NCBI GenBank assembly: GCA_039545355.1
Contig: BCJJ01000004.1
Location: forward strand, 1,506,801 to 1,570,800
DNA: 64,000 nt
Reading direction: 5' to 3'
Source: Trichosporon coremiiforme
Taxonomy: Eukaryota; Basidiomycota; Tremellomycetes; Trichosporonales; Trichosporonaceae
The notes under the pieces: generated by a model
What the model was told of the DNA's origin: nothing
The model's input: only the letters and a program-made list of their open reading frames with translations
Databases searched by the model: none
Shown here: piece by piece, positions 32,097 through 42,303 of the stretch
Layout of the letters: each line of letters starts with the position of its first letter
Position numbering within the stretch: position 1 is the first letter of the stretch
Made by a program: the position numbers and the translations under genes

Positions 32097-34454
32097 TTAC
32101 TTGCGCGCCTGCTCGCCGATGAAGTTGAGGGCAGAACCGCTGCGGAGCCAGTTGATCTGGTCAGCAGACATGGTGTGCGTCGTGGGGATGGTGAGGACCT
32201 CGCCATCGGGCTTGGTGACCTTGAGCGAGATCTGGCCCTCGCCGTTGGCAAGGAGCTCAGTCAGACCCTCGGTCTGGACCTTGTCGCCGGCCGAGATCTT
32301 GGCGTAGTCGGCCTTGTCGGCGAACCAGAGGGGAAGGATACCCTGCTTCTTGAGGTTGGTCTCGTGGATACGGGCGAACGAGCGGGCGACGATGAGGTGG
32401 CATCCGTAGAATCGCGGCTGGAGAGCAGCGTGCTCACGGGCCGAACCCTCGCCGTAGTTGTCGTCGACGACGAGCATCCACGGCTCCTGGCGAGCCTTGT
32501 ACTTCTGCATGACCTTGGGGATCGTGTCCTCGCCGTTGGAGTCGCGGGCGACGTTGACCTGGCCGCCCTCGTCGTTGACGGCAGTCATGAGGGTGTTCTC
32601 GGAGATGTTCGAGAGGTGTCCCTTGTACTTGAGCCAGGGGCCGGCAGCCGAGATGTGGTCGGTGGTGCACTTGCCGCGGACACGGAGGAGACAGGTGAGC
32701 TCGGGAAGCTCAGCGGGGCCGTTAGGGAAGGGAGTGGAGAAGGGCTCAAGGATCTCGAGACGGGTAGAGGAGGGCGAGATCTTGACCTCGGTCTCGGGGG
32801 AAGGCTTGGGCGAGGGGGTGGGGGCGTAAGCGAGGTCACCGCCGGTGTAGCCCTGGGGAGGGAGGCGGTCACCAGAGGGGGGCTGGAACTTGAACGGTCC
32901 GTTGGGAGTCTCGATCGAGTCAGTGATGGGGTTGAAGTGAGCGCTGCCGGCGAAGGCCATGGCGGTGACGATCTCGGGGGAGGTGAGGAACTGGAGGGTC
33001 TTGGCGTTGCCGTCGGCACGGTTGCGGAAGTTGCGGTTGTGCGAGGTGAGGATGATGTTGTCCTCGCCCTGCTTGTCCTCACGCTTCCACTGACCGATAC
33101 AGGGGCCACAGGCGTTGGCGAGAACGGTGGCACCGATGGACTCGAGCTTGCCCTCGATGCCGTCTCGCTCAATGGTGGCGCGGATCATCTCAGATCCGGG
33201 GGTGACAAGGAAGGGAACCTTCGAGGTGAGGCCGGCAGCCTTGGCCTGCTCGGCGATTGAGGCGACCTTGGACATGTCCTCGTACGACGAGTTGGTGCAC
33301 GAACCAATGGAGGCGGCGGAGATGACCTCGGGGTACTTGTTCTCCTTGACGAACTCGGAAAACTTGGAGATGGGAGTGGCAAGGTCGGGGGTGAAGGGGC
33401 CGTTGAGGTGGGGCTCGAGCTCGGAGAGGTTGATCTCGATGACCTCGTCGTACTCGGCACCCTCGTCGGCGGAGAGGTAGCCAGCCTTGGCGGCGGCGTC
33501 GGCAGCGTCGGCGACGGGGGCACGGCCAGTAGCCTTAAGGTACTCGCGCATGTTCTCCGAGTAGGGGAAGGTGGAGGTGGTGGCACCAACCTCGGCACCC
33601 ATGTTGGCGATGGTCGCGAGACCAGTGCACGACTGCGAGGTAACACCAGGGCCGAAGTACTCGAGGATACGGCCGGTACCGCCACGGACAGTAAGCTTGC
33701 CGGCGAGGTGGAGGATGAGGTCCTTAGGAGCAGCCCAGCCCTGGAGCTGACCGGTGAGCTTGACACCGGTAATCAGAGGAGCCTTGAGCTCCCAAGGGGT
33801 GTCGGTGAGGGCGTCGACGGCGTCGGCACCACCGACACCAATGGCGAGCATACCGAGACCGCCGGCGTTGGGGGTGTGCGAGTCGGTACCGAGCATGAGA
33901 AGACCGGGGGCGGCGTAGTTCTCGAGCACGATCTGGTGGATGATACCCGATCCGGGCTTCCAGAACTCGATGCCGTACTTCTTGGCGGCCGACTCAAGGA
34001 ACTCGAAGACCTCCTTGTTCTGGTCGATGGAGCGAGGAAGGTCCTCGGCGGCGCCACGGTAGGCCTGGATAAGATGGTCGCAGTGAATCGAGGCGGGGAC
34101 GGCAGTGTCGGGAAGACCACAGGTCATGAACTGGAGAAGAGCCATCTGGGCAGAGGCGTCCTGCATGGCGACACGGTCCGGGCGAAGCTTGAGGTAGCGC
34201 TCGCCGCGAATCTTGCCGCCGCCACCGAGAGACTCCTCGGGGTTGCGAACGTGAGCATAGAGGATCTTCTCGGCGAGAGTGAGCTTGCGGTCCTTGCCGA
34301 GAACGTTGCGAACCTCATCCAGGGTCTTGATGAGGCGGGGGTAGGGAGGGGTGATAGCGGCGTAGTCCTTGGCGGGCAGCGAGGTGGGAGTGGCGAGGCC
34401 ACGGCGGCCCAGGACGGTGCGCGCGAGGGTGTTCGCGCGTCGTTGAGCAAGCAT
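32097..34454 (-). CDS. ACO1: Aconitate hydratase, mitochondrial
   Basis: Single exon, 785 aa, starting at the ATG at 34454 (a TTG-initiated extension upstream is ignored). It interconverts citrate and isocitrate in the TCA cycle using a [4Fe-4S] cluster. The first 30 residues (LAQRRANTLARTVLGRRGLATPTS) form an Arg-rich presequence for mitochondrial import. Cluster cysteines are visible in IGSCTNSSYEDM and NACGPCIGQW; other signatures are GTDSHTPNAGGLGMLAIGVGGADAVD, FLVTPGSEMIRATIERDG, LTSHNRNFRNRADGN and DDNYGEGSAREHAALQPRFYG. The C-terminal swivel domain ends in LRSGSALNFIGEQARK. High codon bias gives long antisense open frames over the gene, which are not real genes. It shares a divergent 527-base promoter with DMC1. 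Confidence 0.97.
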   Translation of the reverse strand: MLAQRRANTLARTVLGRRGLATPTSLPAKDYAAITPPYPRLIKTLDEVRNVLGKDRKLTLAEKILYAHVRNPEESLGGGGKIRGERYLKLRPDRVAMQDASAQMALLQFMTCGLPDTAVPASIHCDHLIQAYRGAAEDLPRSIDQNKEVFEFLESAAKKYGIEFWKPGSGIIHQIVLENYAAPGLLMLGTDSHTPNAGGLGMLAIGVGGADAVDALTDTPWELKAPLITGVKLTGQLQGWAAPKDLILHLAGKLTVRGGTGRILEYFGPGVTSQSCTGLATIANMGAEVGATTSTFPYSENMREYLKATGRAPVADAADAAAKAGYLSADEGAEYDEVIEINLSELEPHLNGPFTPDLATPISKFSEFVKENKYPEVISAASIGSCTNSSYEDMSKVASIAEQAKAAGLTSKVPFLVTPGSEMIRATIERDGIEGKLESIGATVLANACGPCIGQWKREDKQGEDNIILTSHNRNFRNRADGNAKTLQFLTSPEIVTAMAFAGSAHFNPITDSIETPNGPFKFQPPSGDRLPPQGYTGGDLAYAPTPSPKPSPETEVKISPSSTRLEILEPFSTPFPNGPAELPELTCLLRVRGKCTTDHISAAGPWLKYKGHLSNISENTLMTAVNDEGGQVNVARDSNGEDTIPKVMQKYKARQEPWMLVVDDNYGEGSAREHAALQPRFYGCHLIVARSFARIHETNLKKQGILPLWFADKADYAKISAGDKVQTEGLTELLANGEGQISLKVTKPDGEVLTIPTTHTMSADQINWLRSGSALNFIGEQARK

Positions 34455-34981
34455 TTTGGGTGAGGAGAGGTGAGTGTTGAAAGAAGTCAAAAGATCACGT
34501 TCTCCGCGTCGGGTATCGAGTTAGAAAGCGCGAGGTGCTGGTTGGAGGGGAATTTTGGGCGAATCTCGGCCGAATTACCCCGCACCTCACACCACCGCAC
34601 AGAGATGCCGAAGCAGGCACGGAGAGTTAGTCGCCCATGGGGCCTGCATGAACTGGCACGCGCGTGCCCGGCAATAAGGCGGTTATCATACGAGCAGTCA
34701 CCAACCTTTGACATCGTCGCTGTTAAAATCACTGTTATCGCAGGTCGATGTGTTGAGGTTGTTTGTGTACTGCACGTTCGTGTGAGCAGCTTCGCTCGGT
34801 GGAGGTTTGGAAGGTCGCGTCTCGAAAGGAGGGCGCAGTGCGCGCCGATCACTCACACGCTCCAGGTGACTCAGCTCCTTGCTTAGTGTCTTCCTCGTCA
34901 CCTGTATGTTGACTAACAGATGTTTGTTCTCTTCTTCTCATCACCTCATTGACATCCTACTGATTGCTCTGCGCTACCATC
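34455..34981. promoter_or_regulatory. Divergent promoter, ACO1 / DMC1
   Basis: The 527 bases between the ACO1 start (34454, -) and the DMC1 start (34982, +). It must serve a strongly expressed housekeeping gene and a meiotic gene. A pyrimidine-rich tract precedes the DMC1 ATG (34921-34975). I could not identify a specific factor site. Confidence 0.6.
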
Positions 34982-36658
34982 ATGTCTGATAACGGTGACG
35001 AAGTACGGCCTCAAGCGGCAGCGTGCTGCTGCCAAGGTGTGGTTGATAGCTGACCCCCAGGTTTTCGGTTACGAGGTAGCTCGCGGGTCATTGAACATCA
35101 GCTGACGGAAAGTCGGTGGACGAGCTGCAGTCTCATGTGAGCTACAACTTAGTCCTCTCTGACAGCTCGCAGGGCATCAACGTCTCGGACATCGGCAAGC
35201 TCAAGGCGAACGGCATCGTGACTGTGCTGGGAGTTGCGCAGACCCCGCGCAAGAATCTGGCCAAGATCAAGGTGAGCTACTCCCATCATCACCTCAGCTG
35301 ACACACAGGGTTTTTCCGAGGTACAGCTGTCTCTTTCGGACGTCTAGCTGACTCCACAAGGCCAAGATCGAGAAGTTGAAGGTGAGCTAACCTTACGACA
35401 CTTGCAGCTAACGAACAGGAGGTCTGTGCCAAGCTGCTTGTGAGCTGTTTGCGCCATGATTGTCGAGCTGATCTCAGCCGCCCAGCTTCGCGACGGGCGT
35501 CGAGGTGTCCGAGCGCCGTGCAACAGTCTTCACAATCAGCACGGGCTCCAAGGCTGTCGACGGCATGCTCGGCGGCGGCATCAACACCCAGAGCATCACC
35601 GAGGTCTACGGCGAGTTCCGTACCGGCAAGGTGGGGTCTCCCCTGCACAGCTGCGAATACCTCCCCACAGCTAACCTCAGACCCAACTGTGCTACACTCT
35701 GTGTGTCTCCACCCAGCTGCCAGAGGACCAGGGCGGCGCGGCGGGCAAGGTCGCGTACATTGACACTGAGTCAGCTCGTCTAGTTCTTGCTTAAGCTGAC
35801 GAGGCAGAGGAACATTCCGCCCCGACCGTGTGCGTGCCGTCGCGGACCGTTTCGGCGTGGATGGGCAGCAGGCGCTTGAGAACATCCTCTGTGCGCGCGC
35901 ATGGAGCAGCGAGCAGCAGTGCGAGCTCCTCGTCGAACTGGCCATTCAGTGGGTCCTCAGCTCAATCCCACTCCGCGGCAGCTGACATCAGATTCATGGA
36001 CGACCGCTCGTACAAGCTGATCATCGTCGACAGCATCATGAACCTGTTCCGTGAGCTACAGAAGCCTACGTCAAGCTAACGTCCAGGCCAGGACTACTCG
36101 GGCCGTGGCGAGCTCAGCGAACGCCAACAGGTCAGCTTTTATGCAGCAGGTCTTGAGCTGATGTCAGAAACTCAACCTGTTCCTGTCGCGTCTTCAGAAA
36201 CTGGCCGAGGAGTTCAACGTCGCCGTCGTGCTCACGAACCAGGTCCAGGCTGATCCTGGGGTATGCTGCCTCTTTCGAACGAGCTGACACCAGGCCGCCG
36301 CCATGTAGGTAGCCTGGCGATCCACTGACCTGACGCCAGGTTCGCTGCTGCGTCCAGCGCCAAGCCGGTTGGAGGTGAGCTGTCTTGCCTGGGAGAAGCT
36401 GATACCAGGCCATGTCCTCGCGCATGCGTAAGCTTGCCCGTAAGTTGGTAGCTGATGCCAGCTCGGCAACCCGTATCCAGCTCCGCAAGGGCCGCGGCGA
36501 GGAGCGTATCGCCAAACTCCAGGATTCGCCTGACATGCCCGAGGGCGAGGCGACGTACTGCCTCAAGTCCGGGTAAGTTTGTCCACTGCGATGGAGCTGA
36601 CAACAGCGGATGGGAGGGTGAGCTGGCACCTGCTTGCGAGCTAATGCCAGACACGTAG
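34982..36658 (+). CDS. DMC1: Meiotic recombinase DMC1, 19 exons
   Basis: Exons: 34982..35002, 35061..35075, 35113..35136, 35173..35271, 35309..35320, 35361..35381, 35419..35439, 35478..35630, 35681..35769, 35808..35948, 35992..36050, 36087..36130, 36168..36260, 36294..36304, 36340..36374, 36409..36427, 36462..36572, 36607..36617, 36651..36658; 328 aa, matching DMC1 length. RecA/RAD51-family strand-exchange ATPase acting in meiotic homologous recombination. N-terminal helix-hairpin-helix part ([31 protein letters not shown]), Walker A GEFRTGKT (about 116-123), Walker [22 protein letters not shown], loop 2 and the DMC1-like C-terminus [25 protein letters not shown]1 rather than RAD51 is chosen because of the [15 protein letters not shown] and [10 protein letters not shown] style. 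Eighteen introns of 33-58 nt; ten exons are 24 nt or shorter. Upstream neighbour ACO1 is divergent; FOL1 is convergent. Confidence 0.93.
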
Positions 36659-37010
36659 TGCCTCGAACTCGCCGCGAGGTCGGGTACGTGCTGTGGACAG
36701 ACCGTGTTTGAGCTGACATCAGGTGGAGGCGTGAGCTGCGCGTTGACTCTGGAAAGCTCATGCGAGACACTAGTGGCCCTCAAGTCCAAGGAGAGACGCG
36801 AGGGGTGAGAGCTGCGGACCGTTGAAGGCAGCTGACATCAGAGGGATAGGGGTGAGCTACTCGATTGCCGCCGATAAGCTCATGCCAGATACGAAACGAG
36901 TGAGATCTGCAAGCAAGTCGAAGCACGAGTCCGGGTAAGCTTACAGTTCCGACGCGAAGCTGACATCAGTATCTGAGTGTGAGCTGAGCCATTTGCCATA
37001 GCTGACCTCA
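36659..37010 (+). other. Further DMC1-style mini-introns past the stop codon
   Basis: After the DMC1 stop the same intron grammar continues: segments beginning GTACGTG, GTGAGCT, GTGAGAG, GTGAGCT, GTAAGCT and GTGAGCT, four of them with AGCTGAC branch sites followed within seven bases by AG, from about 36684 to 37010. They may be introns in the 3' UTR, exons of an alternative C-terminus, or a separate tiny gene. One open reading joins pieces near 36659-36850 (CLELAARSG, TLVALKSKERRE), but no start codon is attached. Confidence 0.45.
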
Positions 37011-37090
37011 GCCATCCCATCAAGCATTCACATCTGTTGTATATCCAAAAATGCTGTTGTATGCATGCACCCCTCTGTACCTACTTGGCG

Positions 37091-39384
37091 CTATTTGGCG
37101 TCCCGGATAGCCTTGGCCATAGCCACGCTCTCCTGGGCTCCTCGGGCATCATGCACCCTCAGAATATCAACGACGCCACTCATAGTAGCAACCGTGTTGA
37201 TCGCAGCATCTCCCCAATCCCGCTCCTTCGCCTCCTTCCGCCCCGTCACCCTGCCCACCAGTCCCTTCCGACTAGCCCCAACGAGGAGGGGATACGCCGC
37301 CAGCTCACCGGTACAGATCTGGTCGAGGTGTTTCAGCATACTCAACTGGTCCGCGTCATTCTTCGCAAATCCCAACCCAGGGTCGAGCACGATGTCCCAC
37401 CTCTTCACGCCGGCCCCGAGCGCGTTGCGCACCATAGTCCCCAACTCGGCGCGGAGACCGGGGAAAATGCCGCCGTAGGTGTCATAGTCGTGCGCTTCCT
37501 TTGAGAGCATGGAGGTGCTGTCGCCGCGGCTATGCATGAGGATGACGGGCACGGAGGCGGCGGCCATGGCGGCCAACATGCCTGGCTCGGTGCCGCCGCG
37601 CACGTCGTTGATGCAGCTCGCGCCTGCCTCGACTGCGGCAGAGGCAACTTCGGGGCGGTACGTGTCCACGCTGATTGGGACTGCGGCCAGGGCGCCGTCA
37701 GAAATGCGGATGGCTTGGACGAGCGGCACGACACGGGAGAGTTCCTCGTCGAGGGAGCAGGGGGTCGAGCCGGGACGGGTGCTCATGCCACCAACGTCGA
37801 TGATGGCCGGCGGAGAGGGAAGGGCCATGAGCGCTTCACAGTCGCTCAAGGCGTGAGAGGCATCGGTCCGCCGCGCGTCGCCATCAGAGAACGAGTCGGG
37901 AGTCGCATTGTAGATCGCCATGATCTCTGGTGTCGCGGGACGGTGCAGGCGCATAGGCCGTGAGGGGGCGGGGAAGGGGATGATGGGCACGAGGCCTCCG
38001 GGCTCGACACGCGCAAGCAGGTCCCTCACCTGTCCCACGCCGGTGAGGTTCAGGTCCGGATCCATATCGGCCAGCGGCCTGAGGACGAATTCCCTCTCCG
38101 CCACACTGGCGTGGGGCACGCGGAGCCAGCCGTCCACGCCCGCCTCGCCGATTGAGACGACCTGACTGCCGTACGCGACCAGGTCGACATCGAGTACCCT
38201 AGGACCGTTGCGGAACGTCTTGGTCCGCCCGACTTCGGCCTCGACCTCCTTCAGCACGCGCAGGAGTTCCAGCGGCTCGAGCGCCGTGCGCACCTCCAAT
38301 GCTCCGTTCAGGAACACCTCCTGGTCCGTCACGTACATGGGGTCGGACTCATAGAGCCGTGACGTGTCTATGGTCTTGACGCCGCGCGCCTCGAGCTCGA
38401 CGATGGCGCGCCGCACATGCCCCACTTTGTCGCCCATGTTGCTCCCTATCGCTAGGAAGATGCGCTCGCCCGGGACGGAGGCGCCGAAGGATCCGGGGCG
38501 CTTCGTGGCCGTAGAGCTGGAGGGGGCGGAAGAGGAGGAAGCCTCGGCCGCTCCGCCGGCCAGGCCCTGCGTGATCGCTGCCGTGGACATGTCCCGCACC
38601 CCGCCTCTTGAGGCGTAGTCGGCACGAGAGCGGGAAACAGAGATACTCGGCGTCGCGAAGGGGAGCGCAGACGGCTTGCGGAAGGTGACGTCCACTCTTG
38701 ACTGGACAGGGACGGCGTCGAGCGAAAGCAGGTGGCGCGCGAAGGTGTCCACCAGCGACTCGAGGGTGCCGAAGGCGCTGGCCTCGAGGAACTGCGGTCA
38801 GCGATGATCGAATGCTGGTGACTCACCTTGTAAGCGTCGTCGGCGAAGACTTTGTGTCCCCATCCCTCGGGCACGTCAGAGACAGCGACGTCGACTTCGA
38901 GGCGCTGCTTCTCCGCCCTCTCGTGGGGATGCAGCCCAATCACAGTCGTGACGCCCATATTCTCCACTCGTCCCCTGAGCTCTCCCTCCGTGCTCCTTCC
39001 CTCTCCCAGTCTCTCGAATCTCCTCTCATAAGCGCAAGTCCCCTGCAGCAATGCTCTCGGGAGCACCGCCCGAACTTCCACAGCCTTGACAGCTTCCAGG
39101 GCTAGCGGGACCCTCGCCGCCGTACTGAGGATGGCAGCCGGGTTAGCGAAGCTCTTGCCGCTGACAGCGGCATAGACCGCCTTCGAGACAGAAGAGTAGT
39201 TGACGCCGAGACCGGGCATGCTGTCTGCGTCATTTGGGACGACGGAGGGGTCGAGCTCGATCCGCAGCGTGATCTCAACAGGGCAGGGAAGGGCGTCCAG
39301 GCCAAAGGCGGACGGGCCGGCGCCGAGGATGTGCGCGACGAGCGAGTTGACCGCGATGACGTCGGGAACGTCGGGGACGGACAT
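37091..39384 (-). CDS. FOL1: Trifunctional folate synthesis protein (DHNA / HPPK / DHPS)
   Basis: Two exons, 38827..39384 and 37091..38791, with a 35-nt intron; 752 aa from this start. Three fused activities of folate biosynthesis: dihydroneopterin aldolase (about residues 1-260, two FolB-like halves; IGLHPHERAEKQRLEVDV), 6-hydroxymethyl-dihydropterin pyrophosphokinase (about 296-440; FLAIGSNMGDKVGHVRRAI, GRTKTFRNGPRVLDVDLVAYG) and dihydropteroate synthase (about 475-752; IYNATPDSFSDGD, IIDVGGMSTRPG, CINDVRGG, LDPGLGFAKN, LLVGASRKGLVGRVTG). The same fusion is known in other fungi; DHPS is the sulfonamide target. The start is uncertain: in-frame ATGs also lie at 39423, 39507, 39549 and 39564; 39384 is chosen because it directly precedes the conserved domain. 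The two HPPK/DHNA parts are joined by an Ala/Ser-rich linker. Confidence 0.93.
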
Positions 39385-39774
39385 GGGGTTGTAGGGTGTG
39401 GAAAGAAAGTTGGAGGGAGGCATGGAATGATCGGTCAACTGTGTCCGAGTCGGCAATTCCGGCCCCGTGGCCGCTGGTGGCGTGAGATAAGAGTTCGGAT
39501 TGGGCATCTGTTCCTCTTGCGTGCTGAGAGGAATGCCGGTGCCGTCCATTGGTGAGCGTTGCATGTGTTCCGTGTGTTGCTTGCGAAGCGTGCTGCAGCA
39601 TGCATCCGACACAGACAGACCGAAACATCAGTTCCTTCTGCGGCGTTCGTCTCAGCGTCTTCCTCACCTAGGGATGTTTCCTCCCGTTCAGCGCATCTCG
39701 TGCAACCCAGTGTCCCGTGGAAAAGCCCATAACATACTAATACAAAGGAGATAATACAAAGTAATGAACATCGC

Positions 39775-41316
39775 CTAGAACGCAACCTCAATCTTGCCCA
39801 CGGCCGTCTCAGCCCTAAACTCCGAGCTCTTGGACTTGAGCTCATGCTCCCAGCCCACAGTGCCCCTAATGCTCTGATGTCCCCACCCGCCCCTCTGGTT
39901 CTTGCGAATCGTGCGTTTGCGCCCCTTGCCTTCCGGATCCTTGGCGCCGGTGTCCTGGACGTCGAGCTTGCCCATGGCCGTCTCGAGCCGGAACGACCCC
40001 TCGAAGCGGGGGTGCGCCGCGACGCGGATGTCGCCTGCCGAACTGCCCAAGTTCTCGCGGAGCGTGCGGCACGGGGCCCACGCGCCGTGCCGGAGGTTGA
40101 TCGAGCCCGCTTTTGTGCTCACGTCTGCGTCGACGGGGCCGCACTTGCCCTCTGCGAGGCTAAGCTCGAGATCGATCTTGCCCGCCGAGGTGCGAGCCTC
40201 GAGCTGCTTCGAGACCGCAAGGGAGCCGGAAATGTGCCCGCTGTCTGCGCGCAGGGAGATGTCCTCCGCCTCCGTGTCGTGCACGTCGATGCTACCCGCT
40301 AACGTGCGGATGCGCAGCGCCGAGAGCGCCACGCCAGAGAGCCCGTCCACGTTGACTCTTCCCGCAGCGCCTTGGAGCAGGAGCGGGGGCATGGTGCTGC
40401 GCAGTCCCATGTGCTCTATGCGCTCCACTGACGTCTTGCGCGGAACCTGCACATGCAGGCGGAAGTGGAGGGGGAGGCGGTCGACATCGGCTGGCTTGAC
40501 GGCGTACATGTCGACGCCGAGGACCTCGTGGGCGTGGCTGCGCAGACTGCGGCCAGGCCCAGGGTACGACGGGCGCACCTCGCGGCGGCGGACGATGCAC
40601 ACTTGCGAGGCCCGGAGCATGTCCCAGCCTGCGCCCTCGTCGCGATCGGCGTCGTCCACGTCGTAAACGGCCTCAACCGTCATGCGCACGTACTCGGCCG
40701 ACTTTGGCGGCTCGTCGCCGTGGTAGACTGCGCCGTCCTCGTCGTCTCCCTCATCGTACGCCGTCAGGAAGATGTCGCCGACGACGGCGTCGCCGCGGAA
40801 CTGGTCGAAAATCTCTGCTCCCTCTGTCGTCGAGAGCAGGAAGGTCGAGTTGCTGCTGCGCTGCGCGCGGTCGCTACGGTGCGGGTAGGGTGCGCCTGGC
40901 GAGAAGACTGCGCAGTCGGAGCCAGCCTCGTCGCCGAGAACGCCAAAGGTGTCGAAAGGAGAGTGGTGCGGGCGGAAATGCGAGTGGTGCGGCCGCCGGT
41001 GGTGTGCCGTGAAGACGGTAACGAGGGTGGTGTAGAGGACGACGACAGCGAGGCAGGACCACAGGATCCGTATCCGACGCTTCTGCAGTCGTTCCCGGAG
41101 AGGAGTCTGCTGGCGCTTGCAGGCCGCCTCGACGTCACTTCCAGTGGTGCTGTATGGCGGCGGGCACAGCTCAATGTCGTCCTGGTGAGAGAGGAGGGGA
41201 GCGTTGTCGGCAGGGGCAGGGGAGTAGGGGGGAACGAAGTCGTCCTCGTCGAGGTCAAAGTCGAGCTCGGTGTCAGAGTCGACCAAGGGCTCCTTGGTGT
41301 CTTGAGGCAGAATCAT
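39775..41316 (-). CDS. Type II membrane protein with DUF4097-like beta-repeat ectodomain
   Basis: Single exon, 513 aa from the ATG at 41316; an in-frame ATG at 41466 would add 50 residues with a signal-like start. Layout: acidic N-terminal segment with two PPxY-type motifs (PPYS at about 29-32, PPPYS at about 52-56) that could bind WW domains of an Rsp5-type ubiquitin ligase; one transmembrane helix (about 84-103, ILWSCLAVVVLYTTLVTVF) preceded by basic residues; a His-rich stalk; and a large C-terminal part with repeating short strands such as RTLAGSIDVHD, RTSAGKIDLELS, STKAGSINL, SSAGDIRVA, ETAMGKLDVQD and ETAVGKIEVAF, the pattern of DUF4097-type beta-solenoid repeats. The topology would place the repeats in the lumen or outside. 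Function unknown; similar proteins are common but unstudied in basidiomycetes. Confidence 0.8.
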   Translation of the reverse strand: MILPQDTKEPLVDSDTELDFDLDEDDFVPPYSPAPADNAPLLSHQDDIELCPPPYSTTGSDVEAACKRQQTPLRERLQKRRIRILWSCLAVVVLYTTLVTVFTAHHRRPHHSHFRPHHSPFDTFGVLGDEAGSDCAVFSPGAPYPHRSDRAQRSSNSTFLLSTTEGAEIFDQFRGDAVVGDIFLTAYDEGDDEDGAVYHGDEPPKSAEYVRMTVEAVYDVDDADRDEGAGWDMLRASQVCIVRRREVRPSYPGPGRSLRSHAHEVLGVDMYAVKPADVDRLPLHFRLHVQVPRKTSVERIEHMGLRSTMPPLLLQGAAGRVNVDGLSGVALSALRIRTLAGSIDVHDTEAEDISLRADSGHISGSLAVSKQLEARTSAGKIDLELSLAEGKCGPVDADVSTKAGSINLRHGAWAPCRTLRENLGSSAGDIRVAAHPRFEGSFRLETAMGKLDVQDTGAKDPEGKGRKRTIRKNQRGGWGHQSIRGTVGWEHELKSKSSEFRAETAVGKIEVAF

Positions 41317-42303
41317 GATTGAAGACGCGATATGGCCGGGAAGCTTTGTCACTAGTGTTCTTGGCGTCCGGCTCGCGGTGACGGGTTTAAAGCATGGAGA
41401 GATGGAGATGAGTAGTGAGAGAAGACGATGAAGTGAAGTCGCTGCGAGAAGCAAAGAGAGATGCATGGCTCTCGTTAAACTGCATACGCCGTAGCTGCTG
41501 CGACTGCGAGGAGCTCCTCAGCTCTGTGAGGCTGCGGCTGCGGGTGGTAGGGGTGGTGGGGATGGAGAGAACTGTGACGCTGCGGACGCAGAGATGCGCA
41601 GCAGCCAAAGTGATCAGGACCACCCAGCCAGGCCAGCCGCGCCAGCCAGGTCTGCCTCAGTCCTAAGACATGGAGTCCAGCCAGGCCGGCCAGGCTGAGG
41701 GTTCATGCCTTTGACTGACCGTGCCTGGCTGAGCATGGGGCGATCAAACCCGGCCCAGGCCCGCAGTCGCCTCAGCCCGCACGCCCTAGTGCTGTCGCTC
41801 AACTCGGTCCACCACCCAACTGGACCCGCATGCACCCAGGGGCTGCGCGGGCGACCCACCGTACAGACCACGCCGACCGCGCTGACTGGGCCCATTTGGC
41901 TCTCGACTGCGCGCGACACCCTGACCCCTTCATGTAGCGCGTTGTCGCCTCTGCCTCTCTGCCTCGGCTGCACTGCTGCATCAACCACCACAGCCGCGCA
42001 TGCGTAGCAGCTCACCCCACCGTAGCCACCGTAGCCACCATAGCCCTCCGCAGTGGCAGTGCATTATGAATCACCCTACGCGTTCATATGATTGACCCTG
42101 CTGCGCCCGCATACTGCGCGCCGTTTCATCATCTCCGTCCACGCACATAAACATCATGCTGCATGCTCATTGCTGAATGCTGAAGGCTACTCTACATGTG
42201 GTTGGATGAGGTGATGAAGTGATGAGGTGATGTTGTTACAGAATATAAACAGAACGCATGAGGCACTAACAGCATATGACGTGCACGCACCGGCGTCAGA
42301 CAG
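41317..42303. other. Intergenic, about 1 kb
   Basis: Contains the upstream region of the membrane protein gene and the 3' end of PIF1. A 9-base repeat (CCGTAGCCA-like, about 42016..42043) is present. No gene seen; the weak open frames have no support. Confidence 0.55.

Noticed and set aside
32085..34463. Long plus-strand open frames (391 and 351 codons) opposite ACO1
   Set aside because: Codon-bias shadows of aconitase; no motifs and composition typical of antisense reading.
40453..41322. 289-codon frame antisense to the membrane protein gene
   Set aside because: Shadow frame; Ala/Arg/Val/Asp-rich with no start context or domain.
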